This document shows, piece by piece, positions 38,347 through 47,909 of a DNA stretch of 64,000 bases. The stretch comes from an uncultured Poribacteria bacterium (lineage in GTDB: Bacteria; Poribacteria; WGA-4E; WGA-3G), in assembly GCA_951828385.1 (NCBI GenBank), contig OX639973.1, forward strand, positions 4,083,200-4,147,199. The letters are read 5' to 3'. The stretch's first letter is position 1, and every line of letters begins with the position of its first letter. Under the pieces are notes generated by a model. It saw nothing but the letters and a program-made list of their open reading frames with translations. It ran no database searches and was not told where the DNA came from. The position numbers and the translations under genes were made by a program.

Positions 38347-39609
38347 ATGGCAGCACGTTTAGCAATTGATGGTGGAACGCCCGTTATCGCTGAATCTATA
38401 CCCGGTGGCATGCACGGGCCGAGTGTGATAGACGCGCGTGAGATTGATGCTGTGACAGAGGTGTTACGCAGCGGTAAGCTTTTTCGGTTCGTTGAGGATT
38501 CAAATGTCGCCAGTTTTGAGAAGGAAGCGGCTTCATACCTCGGTGCAAAACACGCGTTGATGGTGAACTCAGGTACATCGGCGATTATCTGCGCGCTCAC
38601 CGGTCTCGGCATCGGGCCGGGGGATGAGGTGATTTTACCGGGGTATACCTTTATTGCGACCGCTGCCGCGATTGTTGGTGTCGGTGCGATTCCGGTCATC
38701 GCGGAAATTGACGACTCGCTCGGTTTAGATGTTGCCGATGTCGAACGGAAAATTACACCGTATACCAAGGCAATCTTGCCGGTACACATGCAAGGCGTGC
38801 CGTGTCGGCTTGAGGCGATTGTCGAACTTGCAGAGAAGCACAATCTGCAAGTTGTTGAGGATTGCTGCCAGTGTGTTGGTGGTCAGTATAAAGGCAAATA
38901 CGCTGGCACGTGGGGCAACGCGGGGGCATGGAGTCTCAACTACTATAAGGTCATCTCTTGTGGGGAGGGTGGCCTCGTCTTTACTGACGACTATGATGTC
39001 TATGAACGTGCAGCGTTCGCCGCGGAACCTGGTCTACCGATGTGGATGAGCGATTCTGAATGGCAGAACAAACCCTTCTCGCGACAGTGCTATCGGACGA
39101 GTGAAATTTTAGGTGCGATTGCGCGCGTGCAACTTTCCAAGTTAGAGGACATCTTAGGGCACACACGCCGACTCAAAAAGGCGTTCACCGCGGAACTTGC
39201 CGAGACACCGAAAGGTTATATCCGACAACATGTAGATGATCCGACCGGTGAGTGCGGTATTAGTGCTGCAATTATTGTACGTGATGTGGAACTCGCCCAA
39301 AAATATTCCGATGCGCTCAGGGCGGAGGGACTCAACGCCGGTACTGCTTACAACGACGGTTTCCCTGACCGGCATATTTATACCTATTGGGATTCCATCC
39401 TGTTCAAGCATTCACCGGATGCGTCAGGGTATCCGTGGAAGGATCCGCGCTACAAAGGGGATATTGAGTATTCACGGGATATGTGTCCACAGACGTTGTC
39501 GATCTTAGGACGGGCATTACGGTTTGGGTTTAACGTGAATATGCAGGAAGAGCATGCGCGATTGATGGCAGCGGCTATCAATAAAGTGGATGCTGCGCTC
39601 GGCTCATGA
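38347..39609 (+). CDS. DegT/DnrJ/EryC1/StrS-family PLP aminotransferase
   Basis: 420 residues. GGAGGAGAAAG directly precedes the ATG at 38347, so this start is preferred to an in-frame TTG 15 bp upstream. Fold type I features: LMVNSGTSAIICAL, GDEVILPGYTFIATAAAI, LPVHMQGVPCRLEAI, VVEDCCQCVGGQYKG and the PLP-binding Lys in SLNYYKVISCGEGG. YRTSEILGAIARVQL closes the core. Family members aminate sugar-nucleotides or related cyclic ketones, or act as secondary dehydratase-like enzymes. No sugar-nucleotide genes are adjacent, so the substrate is unknown. Confidence 0.9.
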   Translation: MAARLAIDGGTPVIAESIPGGMHGPSVIDAREIDAVTEVLRSGKLFRFVEDSNVASFEKEAASYLGAKHALMVNSGTSAIICALTGLGIGPGDEVILPGYTFIATAAAIVGVGAIPVIAEIDDSLGLDVADVERKITPYTKAILPVHMQGVPCRLEAIVELAEKHNLQVVEDCCQCVGGQYKGKYAGTWGNAGAWSLNYYKVISCGEGGLVFTDDYDVYERAAFAAEPGLPMWMSDSEWQNKPFSRQCYRTSEILGAIARVQLSKLEDILGHTRRLKKAFTAELAETPKGYIRQHVDDPTGECGISAAIIVRDVELAQKYSDALRAEGLNAGTAYNDGFPDRHIYTYWDSILFKHSPDASGYPWKDPRYKGDIEYSRDMCPQTLSILGRALRFGFNVNMQEEHARLMAAAINKVDAALGS

Positions 39610-39614
39610 AACTT

Positions 39615-40376
39615 CTATTCTGGTGAAATCGGAATGACATAAGTGCGCCGACCGATTTCGGTGAAACCCAATTTTTGTGCGACTCTGAGTGAAGCGATGT
39701 TATCTTCACCGCAGCTCCAGGCTGGCACTTTGCCTTTCGCCTGAATTTCTTCGGCGACGATCGATGCAGCGGCAGTAGCGAATCCTTTTTCACGCCATAT
39801 CTCTACGGTAGAGACCCCGATGTCGGCGTGTAGGTCTGTTTCCGCGTAAGTGTGTGCGATAGCGACAATGTTGCCATCTATAACGGCACCAGCGGCGATG
39901 CCTTCTGTAACCATCGCCTCGTGTGTTTTGTAACCGTTGCCTTGAACTTCTGTCGGTGCTTGTGCCAGACGTTCGACATCTTCTAAGGTCAGCAGGCGAA
40001 CTGCCTCATTTGGGTAGCAGTGGACGGGTTCTAAAAGCGCGTGATAGACATCGCCGTAATAACGGATGGTTGTGTTTCTGTCTGCTTCAATAAGGGCACC
40101 GAGAGATGTTGCGCATGCGGTGTCAACGTTGATACAACTCCAACCGTCGGTCGCTTTTAACAGTTGCCACAGAGCGTCAGCATCTTTGCCGAAACCGCTC
40201 GGTTCGTCGGGACAGAATAGGTCAAAAATAAGTGCAGCGGTGATATCCGGCAGTGTGCCAGCGATATAAGCATCGCACATTCCGTTTTTCAGGCGGGCGG
40301 CGGGGATGACCGTCATCGGGGTATCACCGAGAACATCAGATAGAACGCGGCATTCTTGCGGTGTAAGTTTAGTCAT
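39615..40376 (-). CDS. GNAT-family N-acetyltransferase
   Basis: 253 residues. The C-terminal GNAT core has the acetyl-CoA loop DIGVSTVEIWREKGFATAAA and the closing SCGEDNIASLRVAQKLGF. The N-terminal ~120 residues form a second, degenerate GNAT-like half, as in FR47-type proteins. It is convergent with the aminotransferase gene, with a 5-bp gap between stops. Substrate unknown. Confidence 0.82.
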   Translation of the reverse strand: MTKLTPQECRVLSDVLGDTPMTVIPAARLKNGMCDAYIAGTLPDITAALIFDLFCPDEPSGFGKDADALWQLLKATDGWSCINVDTACATSLGALIEADRNTTIRYYGDVYHALLEPVHCYPNEAVRLLTLEDVERLAQAPTEVQGNGYKTHEAMVTEGIAAGAVIDGNIVAIAHTYAETDLHADIGVSTVEIWREKGFATAAASIVAEEIQAKGKVPAWSCGEDNIASLRVAQKLGFTEIGRRTYVIPISPE

Positions 40377-40377
40377 T

Positions 40378-40470
40378 TAATAGTTGTCAGTTATTAGTTG
40401 TCAGTTATCAGAAAGAAACGAGCCTCTACATGAAAACTGACAATCACAAACCACGTCTCCGAGATAGAAA
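40378..40470. repeat. GTTGTCAGTTATTAG heptamer tract
   Basis: AGTTGTCAGTTATTAGTTGT and CAGTTATCAG, then a spacer, then inverse AAAACTGACAATC. It sits upstream of the MBL gene. Confidence 0.55.
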
Positions 40471-40494
40471 ACTATAGAAATTGAGAGATAATAA

Positions 40495-41295
40495 ATGAAG
40501 ATTACGATCTTGGGTTCAGGCACTTCAACAGGTGTTCCTGAGTATAAATGTGAGTGCGAAACCTGCGAAGATGCACGGGATGTTAACTCGAAAAATTATC
40601 GGACGCGTTCATCAATCCACATTGAAAAAGACGGGAAAAACCTTCAATTTGACTTGGGTCCGAACTTCATGGATCAGATTGTCAGGAATCGGATTGAAAG
40701 GATAGATGCGGTTATCTTCACGCATTCTCACGCTGACCATGTCAGTGGTACAAATGACATTGTGATGCCGTGCCGGAAACAGCAGATGGATATGCCTATC
40801 TACGGTCCGGAGCAAACGATTGGTATCTTACAACGCAACTTTGATTATATGTTCACAAAGGAGACGTTCCAAGGTGGCGGTGTCGGGCATCTACTTCCGA
40901 ATGTCGTCGAACAGGATCAGAAGTTTAAGTTGCTCGGTTTTGATATTACGCCGATTCCGGTTGAACACGGAAACGTTCCGACTTACGGTTATCGGATTGA
41001 CGACTTCGGGTATGTGCCGGATGTAAAACGGTTGCCCAAAGCATCCCAGGATCTGCTAAATGGGATTGAGGTGCTGGTGATTGATGCCTTAAGTTTCAAT
41101 CCGAGGCATCCGACGCATCTCTCGGTGGGTGAGGCGTTAGAGATTAGCGATGCGCTGAAACCGAGGGAGACGTATTTCACGCACATTATGCACCGGCTGG
41201 ATCACCGTTATTTCAAAGAGCAGTGTGAAGAGGTAGACATTGAACTGCCTGATAACGCTTATCTGGCTTACGATGGTCAGATTATCCAACTGTAG
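40495..41295 (+). CDS. PhnP-like metallo-beta-lactamase-fold phosphodiesterase
   Basis: 266 residues. LGSGTSTGVPEYKCECETC opens the protein as in PhnP and related MBL phosphodiesterases, with a cysteine-rich metal site. The signature THSHADH follows FTHSHADHVSG; later metal ligands are VEHGNVPTYGYR, VIDALSFNPRHPTHLS and FTHIMHRLDH. It probably hydrolyses a cyclic or diester phosphate in the cytoplasm. No other phosphonate genes are near. GAGA lies before the ATG. Confidence 0.88.
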   Translation: MKITILGSGTSTGVPEYKCECETCEDARDVNSKNYRTRSSIHIEKDGKNLQFDLGPNFMDQIVRNRIERIDAVIFTHSHADHVSGTNDIVMPCRKQQMDMPIYGPEQTIGILQRNFDYMFTKETFQGGGVGHLLPNVVEQDQKFKLLGFDITPIPVEHGNVPTYGYRIDDFGYVPDVKRLPKASQDLLNGIEVLVIDALSFNPRHPTHLSVGEALEISDALKPRETYFTHIMHRLDHRYFKEQCEEVDIELPDNAYLAYDGQIIQL

Positions 41296-41395
41296 CCATC
41301 AGCGGGAAAAGCCATCAGCCATCAGTAACAAGAGGATCTGGTGCGCCAAACCCCTCTTAACTGAAAGCCGATGGCTGATAGTCAATAACCGCTTA
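41296..41395. repeat. GCCATCAG heptamer-type tract
   Basis: AGCCATCAGCGGGAAAAGCC and ATCAGCCATCAGTAAC, then inverse CTGAAAGCCGATGGCTGATAG, in part. Same design as the other tracts with a different unit. Confidence 0.55.
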
Positions 41396-41414
41396 TGATG
41401 TAGATTCAGTTATT

Positions 41415-43301
41415 TTATTTTCCCCAACCGCCGCCTTGTGGCGGTTTTCTTTTTTGCAGAATAACCCGATCGCCTTCGGTGGCACCGCTCTTGATAACGA
41501 CTTTCGTCTCGTTTTGCATGCCTGTTTCAACGGGCGTTCTCTTGCCTTTAGCACTGCCATCATCCAACATAACGAATTTGCCTTTTGAGATATTGACCTG
41601 TGCGCGGACACCGTCGGCTTCCTTTTTACCTTTGACCAAAAGGGATACGGTCAAGGGACCCGGCATAATCCCGCGCTGACTGCTATCCAAGCTGATGGTG
41701 ACGCTGCCGTTTCCGACACTTTCAACCGTGCCATTGAAGGTTTTCTCGCTGATGGTCTGCATCACAATCGGTTGATTCTGTTTGAACGGGGACGTGTTCC
41801 CGACCTGTGCGTTGACCGTCACACTTTTTTCGTTGATGATGGCATCAATGGGTACCATGAGTACATTTTTCTCCTCGTAGGTGATGATGTCAACATCTGT
41901 ACTCATGCCCGGCTTGAGTTCCACCGGAGATCCAAGCACTTCTATCATCACCTCGAAAGAGATGATATTGTCCTGTTGCTGCCCACTCGGTGAGATCTCA
42001 TACACTCTGCCCTCGTATGTTTTACTTTGGTAGGCATCAACTTTGATTTCCGCCTTTTGATCATCTTTCAACCGTTCCATGTCAACTTCATTGATAAAAG
42101 TTTTGACGACCATTTTGGAAGGATCAACGATGGTCATAAGCGGTGGACTTTGGGAGAATGCTGAACGTCCGGAAGTCACAATCTCACCGACTTCAAGTTC
42201 GAGAAGTGTGACGATTCCTGACATGGGTGCCTTGATTGTGGTCCACTCAAGCCGTTCCGATTGGTTCTTCAGCGTACTCTCGCGTCGGAGTCGGTTCGCG
42301 TCGGCACTCACTCTGGATTGCTCGGTCAAAGATTTCTCGTTTTCGAGGGTATGGTTCAATTCGTCTAAACGGGTTCGAGAATTTTCGACGCGGAGTCGTG
42401 CTTCTTCCTCAGAATTTTTCCGCATCCTTTTCAGATCTTCAAGGTTCTTCTTTTGGTTTTCCAGTGTTAATTCGCGTGATGCTATGGAAGTTTCTCGTAC
42501 TGTAATTGTTCTTCCCTGTGAAGTGATCGTCTGTTTCTGTGATTCCACGCGTTTTTGGGCATTTTCATATTGCACCTTAGCGTTCACGTGTCCAGCTTGC
42601 GCGTCTTCCAACGCTTTTTTGGAAACCAATTCCTTGTCATAAAGCTCGGTATTTCGATCGAGTTCCGATTTCGCGTTATCCATGGCAATCTTGGCTGAAT
42701 TCAGGGATGTTTCCTGCTCAGACAGTGTGATTTTTGCCTGTTCAAGCGCGATTCGGGCTTGTTCCAAGGCGATGTTATCTTGGTCAAGTGAGTTTTTCGC
42801 GGTCAAAATGTCTGTTTCTGCTTGATTGATTTGTGTTATGGTTGAGGCTTGTGTCGTCTCAAAATTCGCCTGAGCGATTTTAAAGTCGGATTCAGCCTGA
42901 ATCAACTGACTTTCGAGGCGTTCCTTTTTGAGTAAGATGTTCAGATCCGCCTGCTTGAGCTGTGCTTTAGCGGCTCGGACATCCGCTTCCGCCTGCTTTT
43001 TTTCTTCCTGATAAAGTTCGGGGTCAAGGTCTATCAGTACCTGTCCCTCTACCACGGGATCGCCATTTTTAACGTAGAGTCTAACGATCTCACCTTCGAC
43101 GTTGGATTTGACCTCTACGTCAATAAGGGGTTCCAAGTTGCCGGTTGCACTGATTCGCGTTTGGAAATCGCCGCGTTCGACGACTTCAACTTTCTTTGAT
43201 AGTGCCGGGTCTGGTCCGTTTTTGCTGCGTCCGAGTACAACCCACCCGATTGCGACGACGAGGACCAAAACAACGCCAGCGGTAATAATAATATTTTTCA
43301 A
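41415..43301 (-). CDS. HlyD/MacA-type periplasmic adaptor of an ABC export system
   Basis: 628 residues. An N-terminal membrane anchor (IIITAGVVLVLVVAIGWVVL) is followed by a lipoyl-like half (PLIDVEVKSNVEGEIVRLYV), a very long coiled coil (~100-370), the second lipoyl half (APMSGIVTLLELEVGEIV) and beta-barrel and MP domains (MVVKTFINEVDMERL, VELKPGMSTDVDIITYEE). It is much longer than MacA (~370), mainly in the coiled coil, which implies a long periplasmic reach. The start is TTG at 43301 with AGGAGGG seven bases before it. It is the last gene of the unit that contains four permeases, so it likely couples them to an outer-membrane channel encoded elsewhere. Confidence 0.88.
   Translation of the reverse strand: MKNIIITAGVVLVLVVAIGWVVLGRSKNGPDPALSKKVEVVERGDFQTRISATGNLEPLIDVEVKSNVEGEIVRLYVKNGDPVVEGQVLIDLDPELYQEEKKQAEADVRAAKAQLKQADLNILLKKERLESQLIQAESDFKIAQANFETTQASTITQINQAETDILTAKNSLDQDNIALEQARIALEQAKITLSEQETSLNSAKIAMDNAKSELDRNTELYDKELVSKKALEDAQAGHVNAKVQYENAQKRVESQKQTITSQGRTITVRETSIASRELTLENQKKNLEDLKRMRKNSEEEARLRVENSRTRLDELNHTLENEKSLTEQSRVSADANRLRRESTLKNQSERLEWTTIKAPMSGIVTLLELEVGEIVTSGRSAFSQSPPLMTIVDPSKMVVKTFINEVDMERLKDDQKAEIKVDAYQSKTYEGRVYEISPSGQQQDNIISFEVMIEVLGSPVELKPGMSTDVDIITYEEKNVLMVPIDAIINEKSVTVNAQVGNTSPFKQNQPIVMQTISEKTFNGTVESVGNGSVTISLDSSQRGIMPGPLTVSLLVKGKKEADGVRAQVNISKGKFVMLDDGSAKGKRTPVETGMQNETKVVIKSGATEGDRVILQKRKPPQGGGWGK
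41426..41456 (+). terminator. Candidate intrinsic terminator for the MBL gene inside the adaptor gene's 3' end
   Basis: AACCGCC, 7-base loop, GGCGGTT, then TTTTCTTTTTT on the plus strand. It lies ~130 bp after the MBL stop and within the last codons of the convergent HlyD gene. Confidence 0.45.
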
Positions 43302-43442
43302 GGCTAATCCCTCCTATGTATTGGTTATCAGTTGTCGTGCTTCGCAGTGAGAACGGTTGTCAATAAACGAAACCCTTTTTAACTGATAACCGAAAACGCT
43401 TTATCTGACAACTGATACCTGAAAACTATATTTGCAAATAGA
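43302..43442. repeat. Composite GTTATCAGTT / CTTCGCAGTGAGA tract
   Basis: TTGGTTATCAGTTGTCGTGC, TTCGCAGTGAGAACGGTTGT, then inverse AACTGATAACCGAAAAC and ACAACTGATACCTG. It lies between permease 4 and the adaptor gene of the same unit. Confidence 0.6.
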
Positions 43443-44759
43443 CTAATCGGATCGGAGTGCATCAACGGGTGTAAGTTTCGCTGCCTTATTGGCAGGATAC
43501 AACCCGAAGAAAACACCGATAGCGACAGAAACGATCAAGGCAATCAGCATTGTTCCAAATGAGATGACTGAGGGCCAGTTGCTGCCTTCCCAGACGAACT
43601 TAGAGATGAGTGCGGCGGTGCCGCGCCCCATGAAGACCCCTAAGATTGCGCCGAGGATACCGCCCGCGAGTGTCAGCACAGATGCCTCAATCAAGAATTG
43701 GGCTAAAATATCGCTCCGCGTGGCGCCGAGTGCTTTACGTAACCCGATTTCCCGTGTCCGATCGGTAACGGAGACAAGCATGATATTCATCACGCCGATG
43801 CCCGCGACCATGAGTGCGATAGCAGCGATGCCGCCCATCAAGGCTTTCATGACCAAGCCGACCTTATTGGCGGTTGCTAATTCCTCTGTCGCTGTCCAAT
43901 AGTTATATTCTTCACCTGTGTTGTTGTGCTGTCTTCCTAATACATCTTTGGCATCTGCTATGGCGGTAGGAATGGTATCGACATCAACCGCTTCAACCCG
44001 GATGCGTTCAACATCTTGACGGCCCTTGAAGCGTTGTTGGAGTGTGGTTATCGGAATGATAAACCTATCGTCCCAACCGGAAGTGTCCATTGCGTCGCCC
44101 TTCTCTTCCATCACCCCGATGACTTTGAGACGTACCTCATAAAGTCCGCTCCTTCCACGCCAGTAAGAGGGGCGCGAGGCTTTAATCTCTTTACCAACGG
44201 GGTCTTCCCCCAGGAAGACCTCTTCGGCTATTTTCGAGCCGATGACAGCGACGCTACTTGCAGCTTCTACCTCTTCAGCGGAAAAGAATCTGCCGCTTGA
44301 AGTATACCAGTTATGTGACCGGTCATATCCAGCGGTTGAGGCGACAATACGGGATTCCTTTGAGCGTCCTTTGTAGTTCACGTTCCATCCACCCATATCG
44401 TCCTCAGCGACGACATCCACAACACCGCGTGCGTGCTTGAGAATCTCAAAAGCGTCTTCGGTTTCCAAATCCTCGGCGCGGTTTCTTTTCCAGCGTCCCC
44501 TGCCGCGTACGGCTTCTCCAGCAGCACGACTCAGTGTCCCTGACTGTTTATCCCAATCGTCTTTATAAATTTCAACAATTTTCGTGCCACCTGTCCGCTC
44601 GATTTCCCGCAAAACCATGGCACTTGACCCGTCGCCGACAGATACCATACTGACGACGGAACCGACCCCGACGATGATCCCTAAAATTGTTAGGGCGGAA
44701 CGGAGTGGATTTCGTCGCAAGCTGGAAATGCCTAAAATGATACATTCAATGAGATTCAT
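43443..44759 (-). CDS. MacB-like ABC transporter permease, divergent member
   Basis: 438 residues. N-terminal helix after a short cytoplasmic stretch (NPLRSALTILGIIVGVGSVV), a MacB-type periplasmic core domain to ~290, then three helices with the FtsX signature (GLVMKALMGGIAAIALMVAG, TDRTREIGLRKALGATRSDI, LAGGILGAILGVFMG). It has no ATP-binding domain. It differs clearly from the three 433-residue paralogues upstream, from which it is separated by 12 bp, and is likely co-transcribed with the adaptor gene. Confidence 0.9.
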   Translation of the reverse strand: MNLIECIILGISSLRRNPLRSALTILGIIVGVGSVVSMVSVGDGSSAMVLREIERTGGTKIVEIYKDDWDKQSGTLSRAAGEAVRGRGRWKRNRAEDLETEDAFEILKHARGVVDVVAEDDMGGWNVNYKGRSKESRIVASTAGYDRSHNWYTSSGRFFSAEEVEAASSVAVIGSKIAEEVFLGEDPVGKEIKASRPSYWRGRSGLYEVRLKVIGVMEEKGDAMDTSGWDDRFIIPITTLQQRFKGRQDVERIRVEAVDVDTIPTAIADAKDVLGRQHNNTGEEYNYWTATEELATANKVGLVMKALMGGIAAIALMVAGIGVMNIMLVSVTDRTREIGLRKALGATRSDILAQFLIEASVLTLAGGILGAILGVFMGRGTAALISKFVWEGSNWPSVISFGTMLIALIVSVAIGVFFGLYPANKAAKLTPVDALRSD

Positions 44760-44771
44760 TTATCGTCTCTC

Positions 44772-46073
44772 CTATTCGGTACGGAGTGCTTCAATCGGTG
44801 AGAGTGCTGACGCTTTTATTGCAGGATATAGTCCGAACGATATACCGATCAGTGCTGAAAAGGATACGGAAATCAATATCCACTGCGTTGAAACGACCGA
44901 TGGCCATTCGGGAACAATCTGGACGATTTTAACAGCGAGCATCGCCATCCCTTCGCCAGCAAATATGCCTGTTAGCACACCGAGTACACCGCCGACACTA
45001 CACATAACCACGGCTTCTATTAAGAATTGGACAAGAATATCGAGTCGCTTTGCGCCGAGTGCTTTTCGTAGCCCAATCTCACGTGTCCGTTCGGTAACGG
45101 CGACGAGCATCATATTCATAATCCCGATGCCGCCGACGAGGAGCGAGAACCCGGCAATACTCCCGAGTGCGATTTTTATGACTTTACCGATTTTCTCTAA
45201 TTGTGCCATCCCTTCGCGCATGTCCCTAAGCATAAAGAAATCATCTTGATTCTTATGCCGTTTCCGCATAACGGCTTTCACTTCTTCAATAGCTTGTGGA
45301 ACCTCTTCAACGGTATTCGCGTGGACTGAAAGCATCATAATTCTATCGTTGCCGGTGAAGCGTTGCTGCGTTGTTGTAAGTGGGAGAAACATCATGTCAT
45401 CCAAGTTCCACCCGAAACGTAAACTTCGACCTCGGGGTGCCATCGTCCCGACGACGGTAAACCGTTCTGTTAAGCGATTTTCTTCCTTTCGCCCGTACCG
45501 GCTATACCTATCGCCGCCTCTGCTAATCTTAATTTCTTGTCCTATCGGTGAGGTGTTACCGAATAAGGTCATAGTAACCTCTGTACCTAACACACAGACT
45601 TTTGTTTCGTTTTCAATGTCTTCTTCAGAAATGAACCTACCTTGCAGAATGTCCCAATCCATCGCCTCCGCGAACGTGTAGTTTACACCGTTATAGCCGG
45701 TTCGTGCTTCAGATCCACCAGCGGCTTGGACGAGAACGCCTCGCCATTCCGGAATTCGCGGCACGACGACCTCTACAGATGGGCATTCCGCCTCAATTGC
45801 CAACACATCTTCATATTCAAAGTATTCGTTACTACGGTTTGGCATCCAACGCCTTCCGACCCGTTTGTGAGAACTGCGGTACATCGTGAACTGATTCACA
45901 CCGCCTAATTTCTCTGCGTCTTGCAGCACAATCGCCTTAGCACCATCACCAATGGCAATCATCGCGAGGACCGAAGCGACACCGATGATAATCCCAAGCA
46001 TGGTGAGCAAAGAGCGGAGTTTGTTGCTGCGAATTGCAGAGACTCCAACGGATAACCCTTCAAATATACGCAT
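44772..46073 (-). CDS. MacB-like ABC transporter permease, paralogue 3
   Basis: 433 residues. Layout: NKLRSLLTMLGIIIGVASVL as TM1, periplasmic core with GGSEARTGYNGVNYTF and VCLGTEV-like strands, and C-terminal LGSIAGFSLLVGGIGIMNMM, TERTREIGLRKALGAKRLDI and SFGLYPAIKASALSPIEAL. It is the same length as, and highly similar to, the permeases at 46279 and 47910, so these are tandem duplicates. No ATPase is encoded next to it. Confidence 0.9.
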   Translation of the reverse strand: MRIFEGLSVGVSAIRSNKLRSLLTMLGIIIGVASVLAMIAIGDGAKAIVLQDAEKLGGVNQFTMYRSSHKRVGRRWMPNRSNEYFEYEDVLAIEAECPSVEVVVPRIPEWRGVLVQAAGGSEARTGYNGVNYTFAEAMDWDILQGRFISEEDIENETKVCVLGTEVTMTLFGNTSPIGQEIKISRGGDRYSRYGRKEENRLTERFTVVGTMAPRGRSLRFGWNLDDMMFLPLTTTQQRFTGNDRIMMLSVHANTVEEVPQAIEEVKAVMRKRHKNQDDFFMLRDMREGMAQLEKIGKVIKIALGSIAGFSLLVGGIGIMNMMLVAVTERTREIGLRKALGAKRLDILVQFLIEAVVMCSVGGVLGVLTGIFAGEGMAMLAVKIVQIVPEWPSVVSTQWILISVSFSALIGISFGLYPAIKASALSPIEALRTE

Positions 46074-46278
46074 TTCACGCCTCCCAATGTAAGTACATTT
46101 GTATGCTTAACATTTAGACAGAGAAATGGTATACGAGGTTCGCTTTTTTTTGCAACAATTTTCTTTTTAGCGTTAGCGGCGATTCCGAATCCTGACGCTT
46201 TTCTTATTAAAGTTGACTGTTTTTTTAGACGCAATCGCGTGAAAATAGTTTAGTGTTTTCGCGTTGTGTCAGACGGTT

Positions 46279-47580
46279 TTATTCGGTGCGGAGTGCCTCA
46301 ATTGGGGAGAGCGACGACGCTTTTACCGCAGGATATAACCCGAACACGATACCGATCACAGCCGAAAATGACACGGAGATCAATACCCATTGCATGGAGA
46401 TAACAGCGGGCCATTCGGGCACAATTTTAGCGATTTTGACAGCGAGCATTGCCATGCCTTCACCAGCAAACATGCCCAACCCAATCCCGATTGCGCCGCC
46501 GACACCACATAAAATAACGGCTTCCATTAGGAATTGCATGAGAATATCAATGCTTTTGGCACCGAGTGCTTTTCGGAGCCCGATCTCGCGGGTGCGTTCA
46601 CTCACGGCGACGAGCATCATGTTCATAATACCGATACCGCCGACGAGGAGCGAAAACCCGGCGATACTTCCAAGGGCGATTTTAATCATTTTACTGATTT
46701 TCTCTAACTGTGCCATGCCTGAGCGCATCTCAAAGATTCCGACGAAGTCGTCTTTGTTTTTGTGCCGTTTTCGGATAACGGTTTTTACCTCCTCAATCGC
46801 CTTCGGAACCTCCTCGACGGTATGCGCGTAGATGACGATATCCTGAATTCGGTTATCACCTGTGAAACGTTCTTGGACTGTAGAGATGGGTATAAAAACG
46901 AGGTTATCGTAACTCCACCCGAACCGCAGACTTCGCCCGCGGGGCATCATCGTTCCGACGACCGTGAACCGTTCCGTGGAGCGTTTGCTGTCTCTGCGTC
47001 CCCATTTGTCGTAACGACCACTCCCTTTTGCGATTTTGATCTCCTGTCCCACTGGCGACGCTTCGCCGAATAGTTCAGTAACGACTTCTTCACCGAGTAC
47101 ACAGATTTTCGTTGCATTTTCCACGTCTTCGTCTGTAATAAAACGCCCCTCTTGAACATCCCAATCCATTGCGATCGGATAGGCGGCATCTACGCCGTTA
47201 TAGCCTGCGCGGGTTTCGCTTCCGTCAGCGGTTTGGATTAAGGAGCCTCTCCATTCCGGGATTCGCGGCGTGACTGCCTTTACCGACGGGCATTCGGCTT
47301 CAATCGCGAGTACATCTTCATATTCTAAGTATTCGTTGCTACGGATGCGAATCCAGCGTCCCCCTTCTCGTTTATACGACGTACGGTACATCGTAAACTG
47401 GTTAGCACCGCCCAATTTCTGTGCGTCTTTTAGCACGATGATCTTTGCTCCGTCACCGATAGCGATCATTGCGAGTACTGCCGCGACACCGATGATGATA
47501 CCGAGCATCGTCAGCAGCGAGCGCATCTTGTTCGCTCGGATTGCGGAGAGTCCAATGGATAGCCCTTCAATTAGACGCAT
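46279..47580 (-). CDS. MacB-like ABC transporter permease, paralogue 2
   Basis: 433 residues. The same order of elements as its neighbours: NKMRSLLTMLGIIIGVAAVL, a periplasmic core with ETRAGYNGVDAAYPIAMDW, then IAGFSLLVGGIGIMNMMLVA and EIGLRKALGAKSIDILMQFL. The differences from the other copies lie mostly in the periplasmic part (AKGSGRYDKWGRRDSKRSTE region), which could change partner or substrate contacts. The gap to the next permease is 205 bp, so it may also have its own promoter. Confidence 0.9.
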   Translation of the reverse strand: MRLIEGLSIGLSAIRANKMRSLLTMLGIIIGVAAVLAMIAIGDGAKIIVLKDAQKLGGANQFTMYRTSYKREGGRWIRIRSNEYLEYEDVLAIEAECPSVKAVTPRIPEWRGSLIQTADGSETRAGYNGVDAAYPIAMDWDVQEGRFITDEDVENATKICVLGEEVVTELFGEASPVGQEIKIAKGSGRYDKWGRRDSKRSTERFTVVGTMMPRGRSLRFGWSYDNLVFIPISTVQERFTGDNRIQDIVIYAHTVEEVPKAIEEVKTVIRKRHKNKDDFVGIFEMRSGMAQLEKISKMIKIALGSIAGFSLLVGGIGIMNMMLVAVSERTREIGLRKALGAKSIDILMQFLMEAVILCGVGGAIGIGLGMFAGEGMAMLAVKIAKIVPEWPAVISMQWVLISVSFSAVIGIVFGLYPAVKASSLSPIEALRTE

Positions 47581-47691
47581 ATAATGTTTCCAAATCCTTT
47601 GAGATTATGCATTTATTGTCATCAGGTTGTTTGGATTAATTAGACGTAATTAAGCGAAATAGGTTTATAGGGGTTAATCTCTGATTCTGAA

Positions 47692-47819
47692 TTATAGTAA
47701 AGTTTAGAATTAATTGGGCACTCTCAAACAGTCTGAATACCTATAACAGGCATTCAGACTGGCACAAACTAAAAGTTTGTGCTACGAATGTGTCTATTTA
47801 TTTTTAGGATTCACTATAA
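47692..47819. repeat. 128-bp terminal-inverted-repeat element, copy B
   Basis: Ends TTATAGT and ACTATAA. Differs from copy C by only a few bases (for example CTAAAAGTTTG versus CTGGAAGTTTG), so these two moved or were copied recently. Confidence 0.8.
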
Positions 47820-47855
47820 TGTGGCTTCTGAAGGATGGAAAATGAAAAAAATTAA

Positions 47856-47876
47856 GGCGCGCTTTCTGAGCGCGCC
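47856..47876 (-). terminator. Intrinsic terminator of permease paralogue 1
   Basis: Perfect 8-bp stem GGCGCGCT / AGCGCGCC with a 5-base loop. On the minus strand it is followed by TTAATTTTTTTC. It lies ~33 bp after the stop of the permease gene at 47910. Confidence 0.8.
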
Positions 47877-47909
47877 TACGAGAATAGATGTTATTTGAAT
47901 GGTCTGAGT

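Larger units (their letters stand above)
47581..47909. other. Gap with repeat copy B and a terminator
   Basis: 329 bp between two permease genes. It contains the 128-bp element (47692-47819) and the terminator at 47856-47876. The terminator implies that the first permease can be transcribed apart from the rest. Confidence 0.6.
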
